Shown here: piece by piece, positions 6,940-15,335 of the stretch
Numbering within the stretch: the stretch's first letter is position 1
Layout of the letters: each line of letters begins with the position of its first letter
NCBI RefSeq assembly: GCF_003148625.1
Contig: NZ_QGGO01000038.1
Location: forward strand, 1-53,263
Length of the DNA stretch: 53,263 nucleotides
DNA from: Arcicella aurantiaca
Lineage (GTDB): Bacteria; Bacteroidota; Bacteroidia; Cytophagales; Spirosomataceae
Direction of reading: 5' to 3'
Made by a program: the position numbers and the translations under genes
Notes under the pieces: model-generated
What the model was told of the DNA's origin: nothing
Seen by the model: only the letters and a program-made list of their open reading frames with translations
Databases searched by the model: none

Positions 6940-7142
6940 AGGGTAAATTCAAGGGTAGTTTTGATACAGTAGAAATAGTTTGATTCGTAAGATAAGTGAT
7001 TTATCCAATAAAGGTATTTCAGATTTATCAAACGGTCAGGCATAAAACCTCAGAAAGTGAATGAACCTTAATGCACATACGTCAACTAATTCATTTTTTG
7101 GAAAGCTTGAAATAATAAGTTGGGGATTTTAGAACCTGCTTA

Positions 7143-7385
7143 ATGGTCAGTCCAATATTAGAATCTAAGAATCAGAATCGGAATTCCAAGAATCGAGAAC
7201 CAGAGCGTGATTCCAAGATTCAGAATTTAAGAACCAAGAACCAGAATCCAAGAATCAGATTCAGAATCCCAAGAACCAAGAATCAGAATCAAGAACCAGA
7301 ATCCCAAGAATCAACAATCAGAATCCCAAGAATCAAGAACCAGCATCTAAGAACCAAGACGTGATTCTACGATTCAGAATTAGAA
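7143..7385. repeat. Simple repeat of AGAATC/AGAACC units
   Basis: About 240 bases of degenerate 6-8-mers (AAGAATCAGAATC, AAGAACCAAGAACCAG), purine-rich on the plus strand. A reading frame runs through it, but its product is pure Asn/Arg/Pro/Lys low complexity and not a real protein. It lies in the gene-free interval 6940-7589. The rest of that interval (7386-7589) shows no gene. Confidence 0.75.
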
Positions 7386-7662
7386 CCAAGACGAGTATTG
7401 CGTTTAAAATAACCGATGGAATACCAAAATTTACTCAGTCCAATCAAACGCACGTTTAAATGGACACCCAAAGTGGTTTTGAGGTTTGGCAAAACACGCT
7501 CTATAAGCATCAATAAAGAGGTTGAAAGTATAATATTGTAGTTTGCTAATCAAAGTATAAATTATTTTATCATAACTTAGATAACTATACGGAACTATGC
7601 ACTATTTGGCGGAGCAGTGAAAATAGCTTAATTTGCCCATTTTAACCCTTATTTATCAAAAT

Positions 7663-8724
7663 ATGAATATATTTCAAATTTCCGAAAATTTCCCCACAGA
7701 AGAAAGTGTAACCGATTATTTCGAGTTTGTACGGTGGGGTAAAAATACAAGATGTTCTCATTGTGGTTCTGATAGAATAAGTAAACGTTATGCTGATTTT
7801 AGATATTATTGTAATAATTGTGAGTGTAGATTTTCAGTAACAGTTGGTACTTCATTAGAAAATACTAACCTTTCTTTAAGAAAATGGCTATTTGCCTTCG
7901 CTTTAATTACTGATGCAAAAAAAGGTATTTCAGCATTACAACTTCATAGGAATTTAGGAGTTAATTACCGTACTGCTTGGTCAATGTATCACAAAATACG
8001 AGAGTTTATGAGTGATGGAAATATTATTTTAAAGGGGATTGTTGAAATTGACGAGACTTATATAGGAGGAAAACCCCGTAAATATCAGTCTGCAAAATTC
8101 AAAGACAAAGAACCTTTTGCTCATCAATACTTAGATGAAAAGTTAGCAAAAATTGGAGAAAAGCACTCTTTTGAAAATCCTAATGCGTATAAGAAAAAAG
8201 GATTGATTGAAAATGCACCCAGAGGAAGAGGAACTTCTAAAATTCCTGTTGTCGGCATTGTTTCTCGGTCAGGGAATGTCGTTGCAGAAGTTATGCAGGT
8301 TACGGATTTTGCTCATATTAGACCAATGGTTGAGCAATACGTCAATATGCCTGATAGTGTTTTGCTAACAGATGCTTATAAGGCTTATGACCGTTTTGAT
8401 GCAATCATGGAGCGAATAGTTATAGACCATGATAAAATGTATTCATACAAAGGATTAAATACCAATAGTATAGAATCGTTTTGGGCTATTATTAAACGTG
8501 GAATAATAGGACAATATCACAGTGTTAGCGAGAAATACCTGCCAAATTATATTGATGAATTTTGCTTCAAATACAATAATCGGAAATTTGATGATATGTT
8601 TGAAACGTTAGTCTTTAATTCAATGTTACCTCTTGATTTTACTCCAAAACAAGTGGATTCAAAGATGATTAATGTTAGGATAGGGAAGAAAAGAGCTAAA
8701 AGTGGCAATTTAGTGGGGTCGTAA
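7663..8724 (+). CDS. IS1595-family transposase
   Basis: About 353 residues from the ATG at 7663; an in-frame ATG at 7633 would add ten. Domains: an N-terminal zinc ribbon (CSHCG ... YYCNNCECRF), a short helical region, and an ISXO2-like DDE domain starting VEIDETYIGGKP, with the second Asp in VLLTDAYKAYD and the last part in NSIESFWAIIKRGIIG, ending in the HxxxYxxEFCFKYNNR-type tail. All elements are present, so the enzyme looks functional. It sits within perfect inverted repeats. Its last 15 bases overlap the tail of the convergent passenger gene. Confidence 0.9.
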   Translation: MNIFQISENFPTEESVTDYFEFVRWGKNTRCSHCGSDRISKRYADFRYYCNNCECRFSVTVGTSLENTNLSLRKWLFAFALITDAKKGISALQLHRNLGVNYRTAWSMYHKIREFMSDGNIILKGIVEIDETYIGGKPRKYQSAKFKDKEPFAHQYLDEKLAKIGEKHSFENPNAYKKKGLIENAPRGRGTSKIPVVGIVSRSGNVVAEVMQVTDFAHIRPMVEQYVNMPDSVLLTDAYKAYDRFDAIMERIVIDHDKMYSYKGLNTNSIESFWAIIKRGIIGQYHSVSEKYLPNYIDEFCFKYNNRKFDDMFETLVFNSMLPLDFTPKQVDSKMINVRIGKKRAKSGNLVGS

Positions 8725-9519
8725 TTTTCTATTAACTTCTTTAATCCTTGCTTTTATATAGTCAAAGAAGTTGTCATAATCATCTGCATTAGGAAAATTC
8801 AATCTATTTTCTTGAATAAATTCATCGTATTGTATTTTGAATGTAACACAAGTGTCAATAATCAAATAGGGAAACAATATTCCTATTAGAAAATTAATAA
8901 AGTAGTTTAAGTAAATGCTGTAAAATACAGGTATCAAATCACATAAGTTTGCAATGCCTAATGCAATTGACAACAAAATAAATGAACAAAATACACCACA
9001 AAATAGACCTTTGAAAATATTTTTAGAGGTAGTGATAAAGAATAAATTAAGAAAGAATACCAATATAATCATCAACCAAGCTGAACTAAAAAACTTAAAA
9101 CTAAACAATTCAACCGTATTGATTATGGAATATCTACCAATATATATACTTTTCATCTCTGCCTTTTGGGTTTGTGGAACATTCACACTTGGTTGGGTGA
9201 AAGAGTTTTTGACCTTTAAAAGAAATCTTGACAAATGAGAAGAATAATGCTCACTATTATAAATTTCAGCAATCTTATTTTTTGCGTAAACTTTTGTAAG
9301 ACTATCAGATAGACTATCTTTTTCCATTTTTGTATATTCTTGTATTGAAATTCTTTTTTTTGTGTCAAAATCGCTTTCAGTGTATCCAAAAAGCATATCA
9401 AGTGCTAAAATTACAGTGATTGTCAAAAATATCGCACCGATTACTTTTGCAGTTTTGTTTTTTAAAAATATGGTTATTAAAGCTATAATTGCACCCCCAG
9501 CAGTTAGTTCTTCAGTCAT
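8710..9519 (-). CDS. Passenger membrane protein of the IS1595 element
   Basis: 269 residues. Hydrophobic segments lie at about 8-19, 25-45, 147-165, 171-192 and 198-222. Between them are a charged soluble stretch (46-140) and a C-terminal charged tail (PNADDYDNFFDYIKARIKEV). No enzyme motif is visible and I do not recognise a family. The gene lies wholly inside the element, convergent with the transposase and ending in a 15-base overlap with it. Such cargo is known for some IS1595 groups. Its product may benefit the element or host, but its role cannot be read from sequence. Confidence 0.7.
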   Translation of the reverse strand: MTEELTAGGAIIALITIFLKNKTAKVIGAIFLTITVILALDMLFGYTESDFDTKKRISIQEYTKMEKDSLSDSLTKVYAKNKIAEIYNSEHYSSHLSRFLLKVKNSFTQPSVNVPQTQKAEMKSIYIGRYSIINTVELFSFKFFSSAWLMIILVFFLNLFFITTSKNIFKGLFCGVFCSFILLSIALGIANLCDLIPVFYSIYLNYFINFLIGILFPYLIIDTCVTFKIQYDEFIQENRLNFPNADDYDNFFDYIKARIKEVNRKLRPH

Positions 9520-9713
9520 AAGATATTGATTTAATAGTATTTAATTATAAAAATAGAAAAAACATAGCAATCCGCCAAATAGTGCATAGTTCCGTAACTA
9601 TATACCAATCAATAACCTCCATAAAACAAATATGTTCCTACATTTTCAAAACTTTCTCCAAAAGAGTAGTATTTTTAGGGGTATTATTCATCATAATACG
9701 CATAATACTTATT

Positions 9714-9757
9714 ATCTTCATAATCCTCATAAAATGTTTTATGAGGATTATGAAGAT
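9714..9757. repeat. Perfect 21-bp hairpin with a 2-base loop
   Basis: ATCTTCATAATCCTCATAAA plus A (9714-9734) is followed by TG and its exact reverse complement (9737-9757). No T-tract follows, so a simple intrinsic terminator is unlikely. It lies between the IS1595 element and the zinc-finger gene at 9802, 45 bases before the start. It could be an operator or a processing structure in that gene's leader. Confidence 0.6.
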
Positions 9758-9801
9758 GATAAACCCTTCTGAGTGGCTTTAAAATTCATCAAACACTATC
9801 C

Positions 9802-10272
9802 ATGAGAATTATTCAAAAAAAAAGTCCCGCTTGTCAGAATGATTTTGAAGCAAAGCGAAAAAACCAAATTTACTGTTCCTCATATTGCAGAGAGGATACA
9901 AATAATGGCAAACTAAAAGCGAAATACCAACACCTTCAAACCTTAGAAAAAGAGCAAACTATAAATGACCAGTACAAATTAAAATTCAAAAATGCCATTA
10001 GAATTATAGCGGTGGAATATGACGAAAATGGACAGAATGAAGAAATAACCTTTGAAGGAAAAAGGTTTAAAAAAGACATTCGCTCATCTCGACTATTGCG
10101 ACCTTTGGGTTTAAGTTTTTGTGATGTAATGACGAAGCAATCAAATTTTCGGATTGCCGTGTATATTCCTGATGAAAAAGCAATTTGTATAACAGCCCGT
10201 TCTTCATCATTTTCTCCCAATGATGAAATCGTTTACAGGCTAATATCAAAACAGAAGAAATTAACGCCTTAA
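9802..10272 (+). CDS. Hypothetical protein with N-terminal treble-clef-like zinc knuckle
   Basis: 156 residues. The first 30 hold Cys11 followed by YCSSYCRED, resembling the CxxC...YCSxxCR knuckle of small DNA-associated zinc proteins, although the first CxxC is reduced to a single Cys here (SPACQNDF). The middle is a charged helix (KLKAKYQHLQTLEKEQTIND) and the C-terminal half is beta-rich. No catalytic motif is seen. The gene stands alone, preceded by a strong hairpin and followed by a terminator-like inverted repeat. A DNA- or RNA-binding role is inferred only from the zinc knuckle. Confidence 0.6.
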   Translation: MRIIQKKSPACQNDFEAKRKNQIYCSSYCREDTNNGKLKAKYQHLQTLEKEQTINDQYKLKFKNAIRIIAVEYDENGQNEEITFEGKRFKKDIRSSRLLRPLGLSFCDVMTKQSNFRIAVYIPDEKAICITARSSSFSPNDEIVYRLISKQKKLTP

Positions 10273-10295
10273 AGCTCTTTGCCGAGTCTTCAAAT

Positions 10296-10323
10296 ATTGG
10301 CTCAAACCCCAAATTGAGCCAAT
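10296..10323 (+). terminator. Possible terminator hairpin
   Basis: ATTGGCTCAA pairs with TTGAGCCAAT around an 8-base loop, 23 bases after the stop of the zinc-knuckle gene. No clear T-run follows (AGAGATATTT), so termination is plausible but not certain. Confidence 0.45.
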
Positions 10324-10731
10324 AGAGATATTTCCAACCTGTTTACGAAATTGGGCATTTATCGTGTAAACGTCCGTAAACACCCATCTCTACGCCCGTT
10401 TATACCCTTGCTTACCTTTGTTTACTGCTATAAACCAACGGTTTAACCATAATCTTTACCGTTTTGAAAAATAGAAGTATATGTAAACAGAAAATGCCCT
10501 AAAATCAGCGGAGACTGTTTACAAAGAAAATATTAGAAAACAGCATTATTCTAAGAAATATGAGTTTGCGAATATGCTCCGCTCAAAGCGGTCAGAGGGT
10601 TTTGCGAGTATAAAAACGATAGTTTTTGTATTCGCAAAACATACCTCGCCGTTTAGCAGTGCATTAAAATTCAGTAAATAAATGAATAAAATTTAATCCT
10701 TTCTGAGAGAAAAATGAAAATGTTTCTGTTT

Positions 10732-10827
10732 GTCTTCGATACGTCTTCGATAAATCGCCAATAGACAGTGTTTTACGCATTTTGTCTTCGATGCGTCTTC
10801 TATACGTCTTTGATACGTCTTCGATAA
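10732..10827 (+). repeat. Six copies of an 11-bp repeat, GTCTTCGATAC type
   Basis: Two head-to-tail copies (10732-10753) and four more (10784-10827) each keep an exact 11-bp period. Both blocks end in GTCTTCGATAAAT. Variants are GTCTTCGATGC, GTCTTCTATAC and GTCTTTGATAC. The period is one DNA turn, so a protein would bind on one face. No known family of sites is recognised. Confidence 0.65.
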
Positions 10828-10892
10828 ATGAAAAGATTTCTCATCAGCTTTTGTGATGCTAAAACATTCCATCTTTGTATTTTTCTTAGGTA

Positions 10893-10922
10893 TGTAACGT
10901 TACAAAGAAGCGTTACGTAACG
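10893..10922. promoter_or_regulatory. Pair of perfect 12-bp palindromes
   Basis: TGTAACGTTACA (10893-10904) and CGTTACGTAACG (10911-10922) are both perfect palindromes built on GTAACG/CGTTAC and are spaced 6 bases apart. They look like a double operator for a dimeric regulator. They lie 65 bases after the 11-bp repeat arrays. Confidence 0.45.
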
Positions 10923-11194
10923 TTTCAAGAGGTGTTTTTGAATAATATGGGTTTTATATTTTAATGTAACCATAACAGATTTCCCGATACTATATTCCGA
11001 TAATAGGTCGTTATCGAAATATACAACACTGAAAACTATACATTCAAACCCTTAACTTTTAACCGATTTTAAAACAACCAGCTACTTACTTTATTTCATA
11101 GTTTATGTTTTTTAAATGTAATTTTGAAGAATATGCAGCTAATGGAGAGGTTCTTGAAAAGACAGCTCTTCATTAAAATAGGTGGTGGTATATT

Positions 11195-11221
11195 TTGCCC
11201 AAATGGATCCCATTTGGGCAA
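11195..11221 (+). terminator. Hairpin followed by a T-rich tract
   Basis: TTGCCCAAATG pairs with CATTTGGGCAA around GATCC, followed on the plus strand by TTTGTTTTAT. It resembles an intrinsic terminator for plus-strand transcripts, though no plus-strand gene precedes it closely. It may also act at the 3' side of the minus-strand RND gene. Confidence 0.45.
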
Positions 11222-11349
11222 TTTGTTTTATAATAAAATGGTGAAACGTGGTTCACATTAAATTAATGATAAGCATTTTTATGATTTTTGAAATGCTAAT
11301 GATACTCTTCAACCTCAGCCTTAATTCAATTAATGATAGAAAGTAACTT

Positions 11350-14300
11350 TCACCGAAACCTCAAAAACAGAGGCAAATACAAAATAATCCCAATCAACGA
11401 CATCATCAGTCCACCTATCGTTCCTGCACCGAGAGCAAACCAAAAGACTTCATTTTGACCATAAATCAAAAATGGAATTAAACCTACTACCGTAGAGAGA
11501 ACTGTCAAAAGGATAGGAATGATTTTATGGTTATAGGCTTTGATATATAGTTTGAAAGGTTTTGCGGTAGGGTGTAGTTTTTGTAAGTTATTAAATTCTG
11601 CGATAATGAAGATTGCGGCACAAACTACATTACCACTTAACAATACAAATGAAGCATATCCTCCTTGGTCAAAGTTAAAATCGAACCAATAAAATATTAA
11701 AAATACGCCTATAAATGAAATCGGTATGAGCATAATCAACGCTAAGGGTTGCAATAATGACTCAAAAATAATGGCACAAATTATATAAATCAGCACTATC
11801 ACTAAGCCGATTAGCCAATATTGTTGTTTGGCTTCTTCACTGTACCAATCATAGCTCGTTTTCTTAACGGTATAACCCAAGGGCAGTTCTGCTCTGATTT
11901 CTGCCAGAGTTTTATCCAAAAATTTCTCCCCAAAATTTTGACTCCCAAAATATTCAAAACTTACCATTCTGAGATATTCCTGATTTTCCTTATGAATTTC
12001 TGGACTAATTTTCTGTTTTTCAGACTTCGCAAAATCAGAAAGTTTTACCACATTTTTTTCCACCTTTACCGACTGATTCATCAATGACCAAACATCAAAA
12101 TTCTTACTATCATCTGGCACTACTTTAATTTGTTCATATTCACCATTCATCAATTGATAAATGTCGGGGCGTGAACGTATATTTTGACGTTGTAAATACT
12201 CATAAACCTCTGCATTGGTTCGCCCGTATAAGGCTAAGTGTTTCGGGTCGGTTTCTAATACAAATTCATAAAGACTTTTATTATTCCAAAAATTCAGGCT
12301 CTTGTTGATATTTACTTCTTGAATTCTTGGATGAACCTCTAAACGCTTTTTCAATAGAGTTACTTGGCGTTCCAATTCGTTATAATTGTAGCCGTGCATG
12401 ATTACGTTGAAAGTAGGTGTGCTATTTTCATCCAAACTCTGACTAAATCCCTGACCAACTCCATAAATATCCCAATTGATTCCACTCATTTCTGTTGAGA
12501 AAGCAATCATTCTATTTTTCAGAATGTAAGGAAACGAACCTTTTTCATACTCTGGCTTAAAATAAATGGTCATACTTCCGTTCTGTCCGTTATAAATCCG
12601 AGTAATAAAACGGTCAATTTCTTTGAATTGGCTCAAATAACTTTCTACTCGCAAATACAATTCGTTCATTTGCTCAATAGTTGCTTGATTGGGTAATCCT
12701 GCATTGACGTATAATGAAGTTCGTTCGTTTTTTGAATAATACGATTTTTCGTAAACATAATTTACAAATAGTCTCAAACTACCCCCAAATACCTTATTGA
12801 CAGTTGGCTGAATGTTTTCTTGATAGTATTCGCTTCCGATGCTTGGGTTATAATACTTTGCTAAAGGGTGGGTTTCTTCCAAACGATTAGGTAACATAAA
12901 GACAGGTAAGCCGAAAGCAAGGAACATTAGAACAAAAGATATTTTACGAAACCGCAGAAAGAAGAGGATTATTTTTGTATAAATTCTACTCATTTTTGAT
13001 ATTTTTCTTAGCTTTTTTATACGCTTAATCTCTTGATTATCAGGCGACATACCTATTCTTTCTATCAAGGCAGGAACAAAAAATAGAGCAACAAGCAAGG
13101 AAATTCCCAAGACAATAATCATCACTACGGCAAAATCCAATAGGTCTAATTTGGTCTCTTCTGGCAGAAACCAAATAACCGTCAGCCCTGCAATGGTTGT
13201 GAGCGTTGCCCCCAATAATGCCATAAAAACGTTTAGATTTTTGTATCTGCGATAATGGTCAATCATTACGATTGTATTATCTATCAAAATACCCAGAGAT
13301 GTGGTAATGGCAGCCAAAGAGTACAGATGAATCTCGATTTTGAGGAAATAGAAAATAATGAAAGAAAGTGCCAAGTTAACGATTAGGCTCAATAAAATTA
13401 CCATTGTATATCGCCAACTACGGGTAGTAAGCCCTACAAAAACCAACAAAATCAAGATTGCCAGACCTGATTGTACCCAAATTTTATCTAAATTCTCTCT
13501 AATATATTCCGTTGCATCGTATTCAATATTAGTTTGATAGGTTGGGGGAAGGGTTTTAGCAATCTCCGCCAATTTAACTCGAATAGCTTTAGATAAACTT
13601 AACTGATTTGCTCCAATATCTGCCTGTATGACCAACGTAACGGCATTTTTTCCATTAATTCTATAAAATTCCTCAATGGGTTGTTCGTTGCGACTGACCT
13701 TCAAAATATCCGAGAGATGAATAACCCTACCCAAATTTTTTGTGTCTTTTTCTCTCAAAGGCAGGGCTATTTTCTCTAAATCTTTACTAATTTCTTCAAC
13801 AGATTTTGGGCTTAGAATATCCTGAGATTTTGGACTCAAAATGACGTTCATTTGTTGCCCTTCGCCATTACGGACTAAGCCCAAACTACTTTGTTGATAT
13901 TGGTTTTTGATGGCTTTAATGATTTCACTTTCAGACATTTGCAGGTTTTCTAATTGGCTTCTGTTATAGGTCAAAACCCATTCTTGGCGATTTCCTCCGT
14001 AAACATTTACGGTATAAATTCCTTCAATTTGGGCTAATTTGGGCTTTAATTGTTCTTCGGCATAGACTTTTAAATCACTCAAACTGGCTTGTCCATTGAA
14101 CTGCAATGACATCAGCGGTTTTTGCTGCGTTTCTTGGTCGGGCGAATTGAGGCTAATAATGGGATAACTGACCTCTTTAGGTAGTTGTGGGTACAGTTGC
14201 CTTACGAGCGTTGCGACTTCAAAACGCAATTGGTCAAGGTCGGCAGATTTATCAATTTCTATGGTGATATACCCATTGCCGTAACCCGAAGCAGAACTCA

Positions 14301-14520
14301 ATTTGGCAATGCCCTGCAAGGTACTAAATGCACCTTCTAACTTAGCAGACACTTGACGTTCAAGCACTTCTGGCGAAACACTACCCCAATAATAAGAAAC
14401 CGTAATACTACCTGATGTTTTGGAAGGATTGAGCTGAATAGAAAGTTTTGGAATAAGGGCAATGCCTATGATACTAAGGACTACGAAGGAGGTTAATAGG
14501 CTGTAGGAGGATTTTTTCAT
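11350..14520 (-). CDS. RND-type efflux permease
   Basis: 1,056 residues, the usual length for an inner-membrane RND pump of the AcrB class. A first membrane segment (YSLLTSFVVLSIIGIALIP) is followed by a porter loop, a block of segments near 345-490 containing the family pattern LGILIDNTIVMIDHYRRY, a second porter loop, and a final block with LLSGNVVCAAIFIIAEFNN and GLIPFLIYG. The usual second-half Gly/Asp-rich segment is divergent, so this may be the accessory member of a two-permease pump. An adaptor is encoded at 18590 and a second permease at 19702. A -7 box (TATATTTG, 14545-14552) lies just upstream. Substrate is unknown. Confidence 0.85.
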   Translation of the reverse strand: MKKSSYSLLTSFVVLSIIGIALIPKLSIQLNPSKTSGSITVSYYWGSVSPEVLERQVSAKLEGAFSTLQGIAKLSSASGYGNGYITIEIDKSADLDQLRFEVATLVRQLYPQLPKEVSYPIISLNSPDQETQQKPLMSLQFNGQASLSDLKVYAEEQLKPKLAQIEGIYTVNVYGGNRQEWVLTYNRSQLENLQMSESEIIKAIKNQYQQSSLGLVRNGEGQQMNVILSPKSQDILSPKSVEEISKDLEKIALPLREKDTKNLGRVIHLSDILKVSRNEQPIEEFYRINGKNAVTLVIQADIGANQLSLSKAIRVKLAEIAKTLPPTYQTNIEYDATEYIRENLDKIWVQSGLAILILLVFVGLTTRSWRYTMVILLSLIVNLALSFIIFYFLKIEIHLYSLAAITTSLGILIDNTIVMIDHYRRYKNLNVFMALLGATLTTIAGLTVIWFLPEETKLDLLDFAVVMIIVLGISLLVALFFVPALIERIGMSPDNQEIKRIKKLRKISKMSRIYTKIILFFLRFRKISFVLMFLAFGLPVFMLPNRLEETHPLAKYYNPSIGSEYYQENIQPTVNKVFGGSLRLFVNYVYEKSYYSKNERTSLYVNAGLPNQATIEQMNELYLRVESYLSQFKEIDRFITRIYNGQNGSMTIYFKPEYEKGSFPYILKNRMIAFSTEMSGINWDIYGVGQGFSQSLDENSTPTFNVIMHGYNYNELERQVTLLKKRLEVHPRIQEVNINKSLNFWNNKSLYEFVLETDPKHLALYGRTNAEVYEYLQRQNIRSRPDIYQLMNGEYEQIKVVPDDSKNFDVWSLMNQSVKVEKNVVKLSDFAKSEKQKISPEIHKENQEYLRMVSFEYFGSQNFGEKFLDKTLAEIRAELPLGYTVKKTSYDWYSEEAKQQYWLIGLVIVLIYIICAIIFESLLQPLALIMLIPISFIGVFLIFYWFDFNFDQGGYASFVLLSGNVVCAAIFIIAEFNNLQKLHPTAKPFKLYIKAYNHKIIPILLTVLSTVVGLIPFLIYGQNEVFWFALGAGTIGGLMMSLIGIILYLPLFLRFR

Positions 14521-14544
14521 GGTTTAGAAATATATTTAAAGAAA

Positions 14545-14552
14545 CAAATATA
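14545..14552 (-). promoter_or_regulatory. Bacteroidota -7 box of the RND permease gene
   Basis: On the minus strand TATATTTG matches the TAnnTTTG consensus of the primary Bacteroidota sigma factor and lies 25 bases before the ATG at 14520. The -33 element is not clear. Confidence 0.5.
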
Positions 14553-14750
14553 CATTTAAAACTTAAACTCATTTTGACCCACTTATATTATTTCAAGACA
14601 TTTTAAACATTTTACATGTCATTTGAAGTAGAAAAAACTCTTTATTAAAACTAAATCTTAAAGATTCGTGTATATTTTTTCCAAAATTGAATAAAATTTT
14701 CTTATTTTAGCATCGTTAATCTACTAACATCCTAAAATTTAAATTTTACT

Positions 14751-14945
14751 ATGACAAAACCTACACATTTATCCAAACCCATGACTCGCCATCAAGTAGC
14801 CGAAACACTTGGTATTTGTTCCAAAACACTTTCAAGATTCTTTGAGAAAGAAGGTGTCAAAGTTGAACCCCGAACATTACTAAAACCAAAATTAGTGGAA
14901 TTAATCATCAAGAAATATCATGGAGAAGAAGTCGTGTCTGATTAA
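14751..14945 (+). CDS. Small helix-turn-helix protein
   Basis: 64 residues with an excisionase/Fis-like HTH: MTRHQVAETLGICSKTLSRF, then FEKEGVKVEPRTLLKPKLV. It is likely a DNA-binding regulator of the neighbouring locus. It diverges from the RND permease gene, with 230 bases between starts, and precedes the secreted-peptide gene by 155 bases, so it may control either or both. The exact family is uncertain because the domain is short. Confidence 0.6.
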   Translation: MTKPTHLSKPMTRHQVAETLGICSKTLSRFFEKEGVKVEPRTLLKPKLVELIIKKYHGEEVVSD

Positions 14946-15100
14946 GTCCAATTAAGTCTCAAAATAGGTATTGGATTTTAGCATTTTTGCTTGAAAATTT
15001 GGCTTCTGAAAAACGTCTTTCAAAAATGCCGAATTTGATATGCTGGACGCAGATGATATTGGAAGGTTGCAAAATGTTTTATTTTAAAATATTTAAGAAA

Positions 15101-15271
15101 ATGAAAATTAATCAAAAATTTGCGAAGAAGGCAGTAGTGGTGGCTTCCATGACTGCTGGTGTGATAGGATTTAGTTCAATGTTTAATGAAGCTCAGGCAT
15201 CTGGTCGTAACATGCTTTGGAATGGGAACCACTGTTATGTTCATAGATTAGGGAATTGTGCATCATATTAA
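15101..15271 (+). CDS. Small secreted two-cysteine peptide precursor
   Basis: 56 residues from the ATG at 15101; the frame is open further upstream but that part has no signal-peptide logic. Basic N-terminus (MKINQKFAKK), hydrophobic core (AVVVASMTAGVIGFSS) and an AQA signal-peptidase I site near residue 33. The predicted mature part is 23 residues, rich in Asn, Gly and aromatics, with Cys45 and Cys53 in NHCYVHRLGNCASY. It resembles the NVEALA-type small exported peptides that sit before propeller lipoproteins in Bacteroidota, but lacks that motif. A strong terminator follows at once. I infer that it is the substrate or product of the downstream genes. Confidence 0.65.
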   Translation: MKINQKFAKKAVVVASMTAGVIGFSSMFNEAQASGRNMLWNGNHCYVHRLGNCASY

Positions 15272-15290
15272 CTATTATTAGTAGCATATA

Positions 15291-15320
15291 GGGAGAGATT
15301 CAGTATTTCTCTCCCTTTTT
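15291..15320 (+). terminator. Intrinsic terminator after the peptide gene
   Basis: GGGAGAGA pairs with TCTCTCCC around a 9-base loop and is followed by TTTTT. It lies 20 bases after the peptide stop and 16 bases before the DUF4221 start. The position suits partial read-through: much peptide mRNA, less of the downstream genes. Confidence 0.8.
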
Positions 15321-15335
15321 AAAACAGATATTATT

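Larger units (their letters stand above)
7590..9594. mobile_element. Intact IS1595-family insertion sequence with a passenger gene (2,005 bp)
   Basis: Perfect 24-bp terminal inverted repeats lie at 7590-7613 and 9571-9594; the outer part reads CGGAACTATGCACTATTTGG. The element is bounded by an exact 8-bp direct duplication TAACTATA (7582-7589 and 9595-9602), the duplication length expected for IS1595. Inside are a full-length transposase on the plus strand and a convergent membrane-protein gene unrelated to transposition. Intact ends, intact genes and a perfect target duplication argue for recent insertion. Confidence 0.9.
10324..11349. other. One-kilobase gene-free region rich in repeats and palindromes
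   Basis: No gene is supported on either strand. It contains an imperfect 19-bp hairpin (10599-10640, arms GTTTTGCGAGTATAAAAAC and GTTTTTGTATTCGCAAAAC), two tandem arrays of an 11-bp repeat (10732-10827), two adjacent perfect 12-bp palindromes (10893-10922) and an 11-bp hairpin followed by a T-rich tract (11195-11221). Clustering of ordered repeats in non-coding DNA suggests a control or replication region. Confidence 0.6.

Noticed and set aside
7143-7364. 73-residue Asn/Arg/Pro-rich frame
   Set aside because: It is the translation of a simple repeat, not a protein.
8954-9238. Plus-strand 94-residue frame within the IS1595 passenger gene
   Set aside because: It is antisense to the passenger gene, which has clear membrane-protein structure.
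9582-9782. 66-residue frame starting in the IS1595 right end
   Set aside because: It crosses the terminal inverted repeat and a perfect hairpin, with low-complexity hydrophobic product; not a credible gene.
10732-10827. CRISPR or coding tandem repeats
   Set aside because: The 11-bp units abut with no spacers, and frames through them contain stops.
14946-15100. Longer start (14987) for the secreted peptide
   Set aside because: It would put 38 residues before the basic/hydrophobic signal peptide; the ATG at 15101 gives a proper signal sequence.
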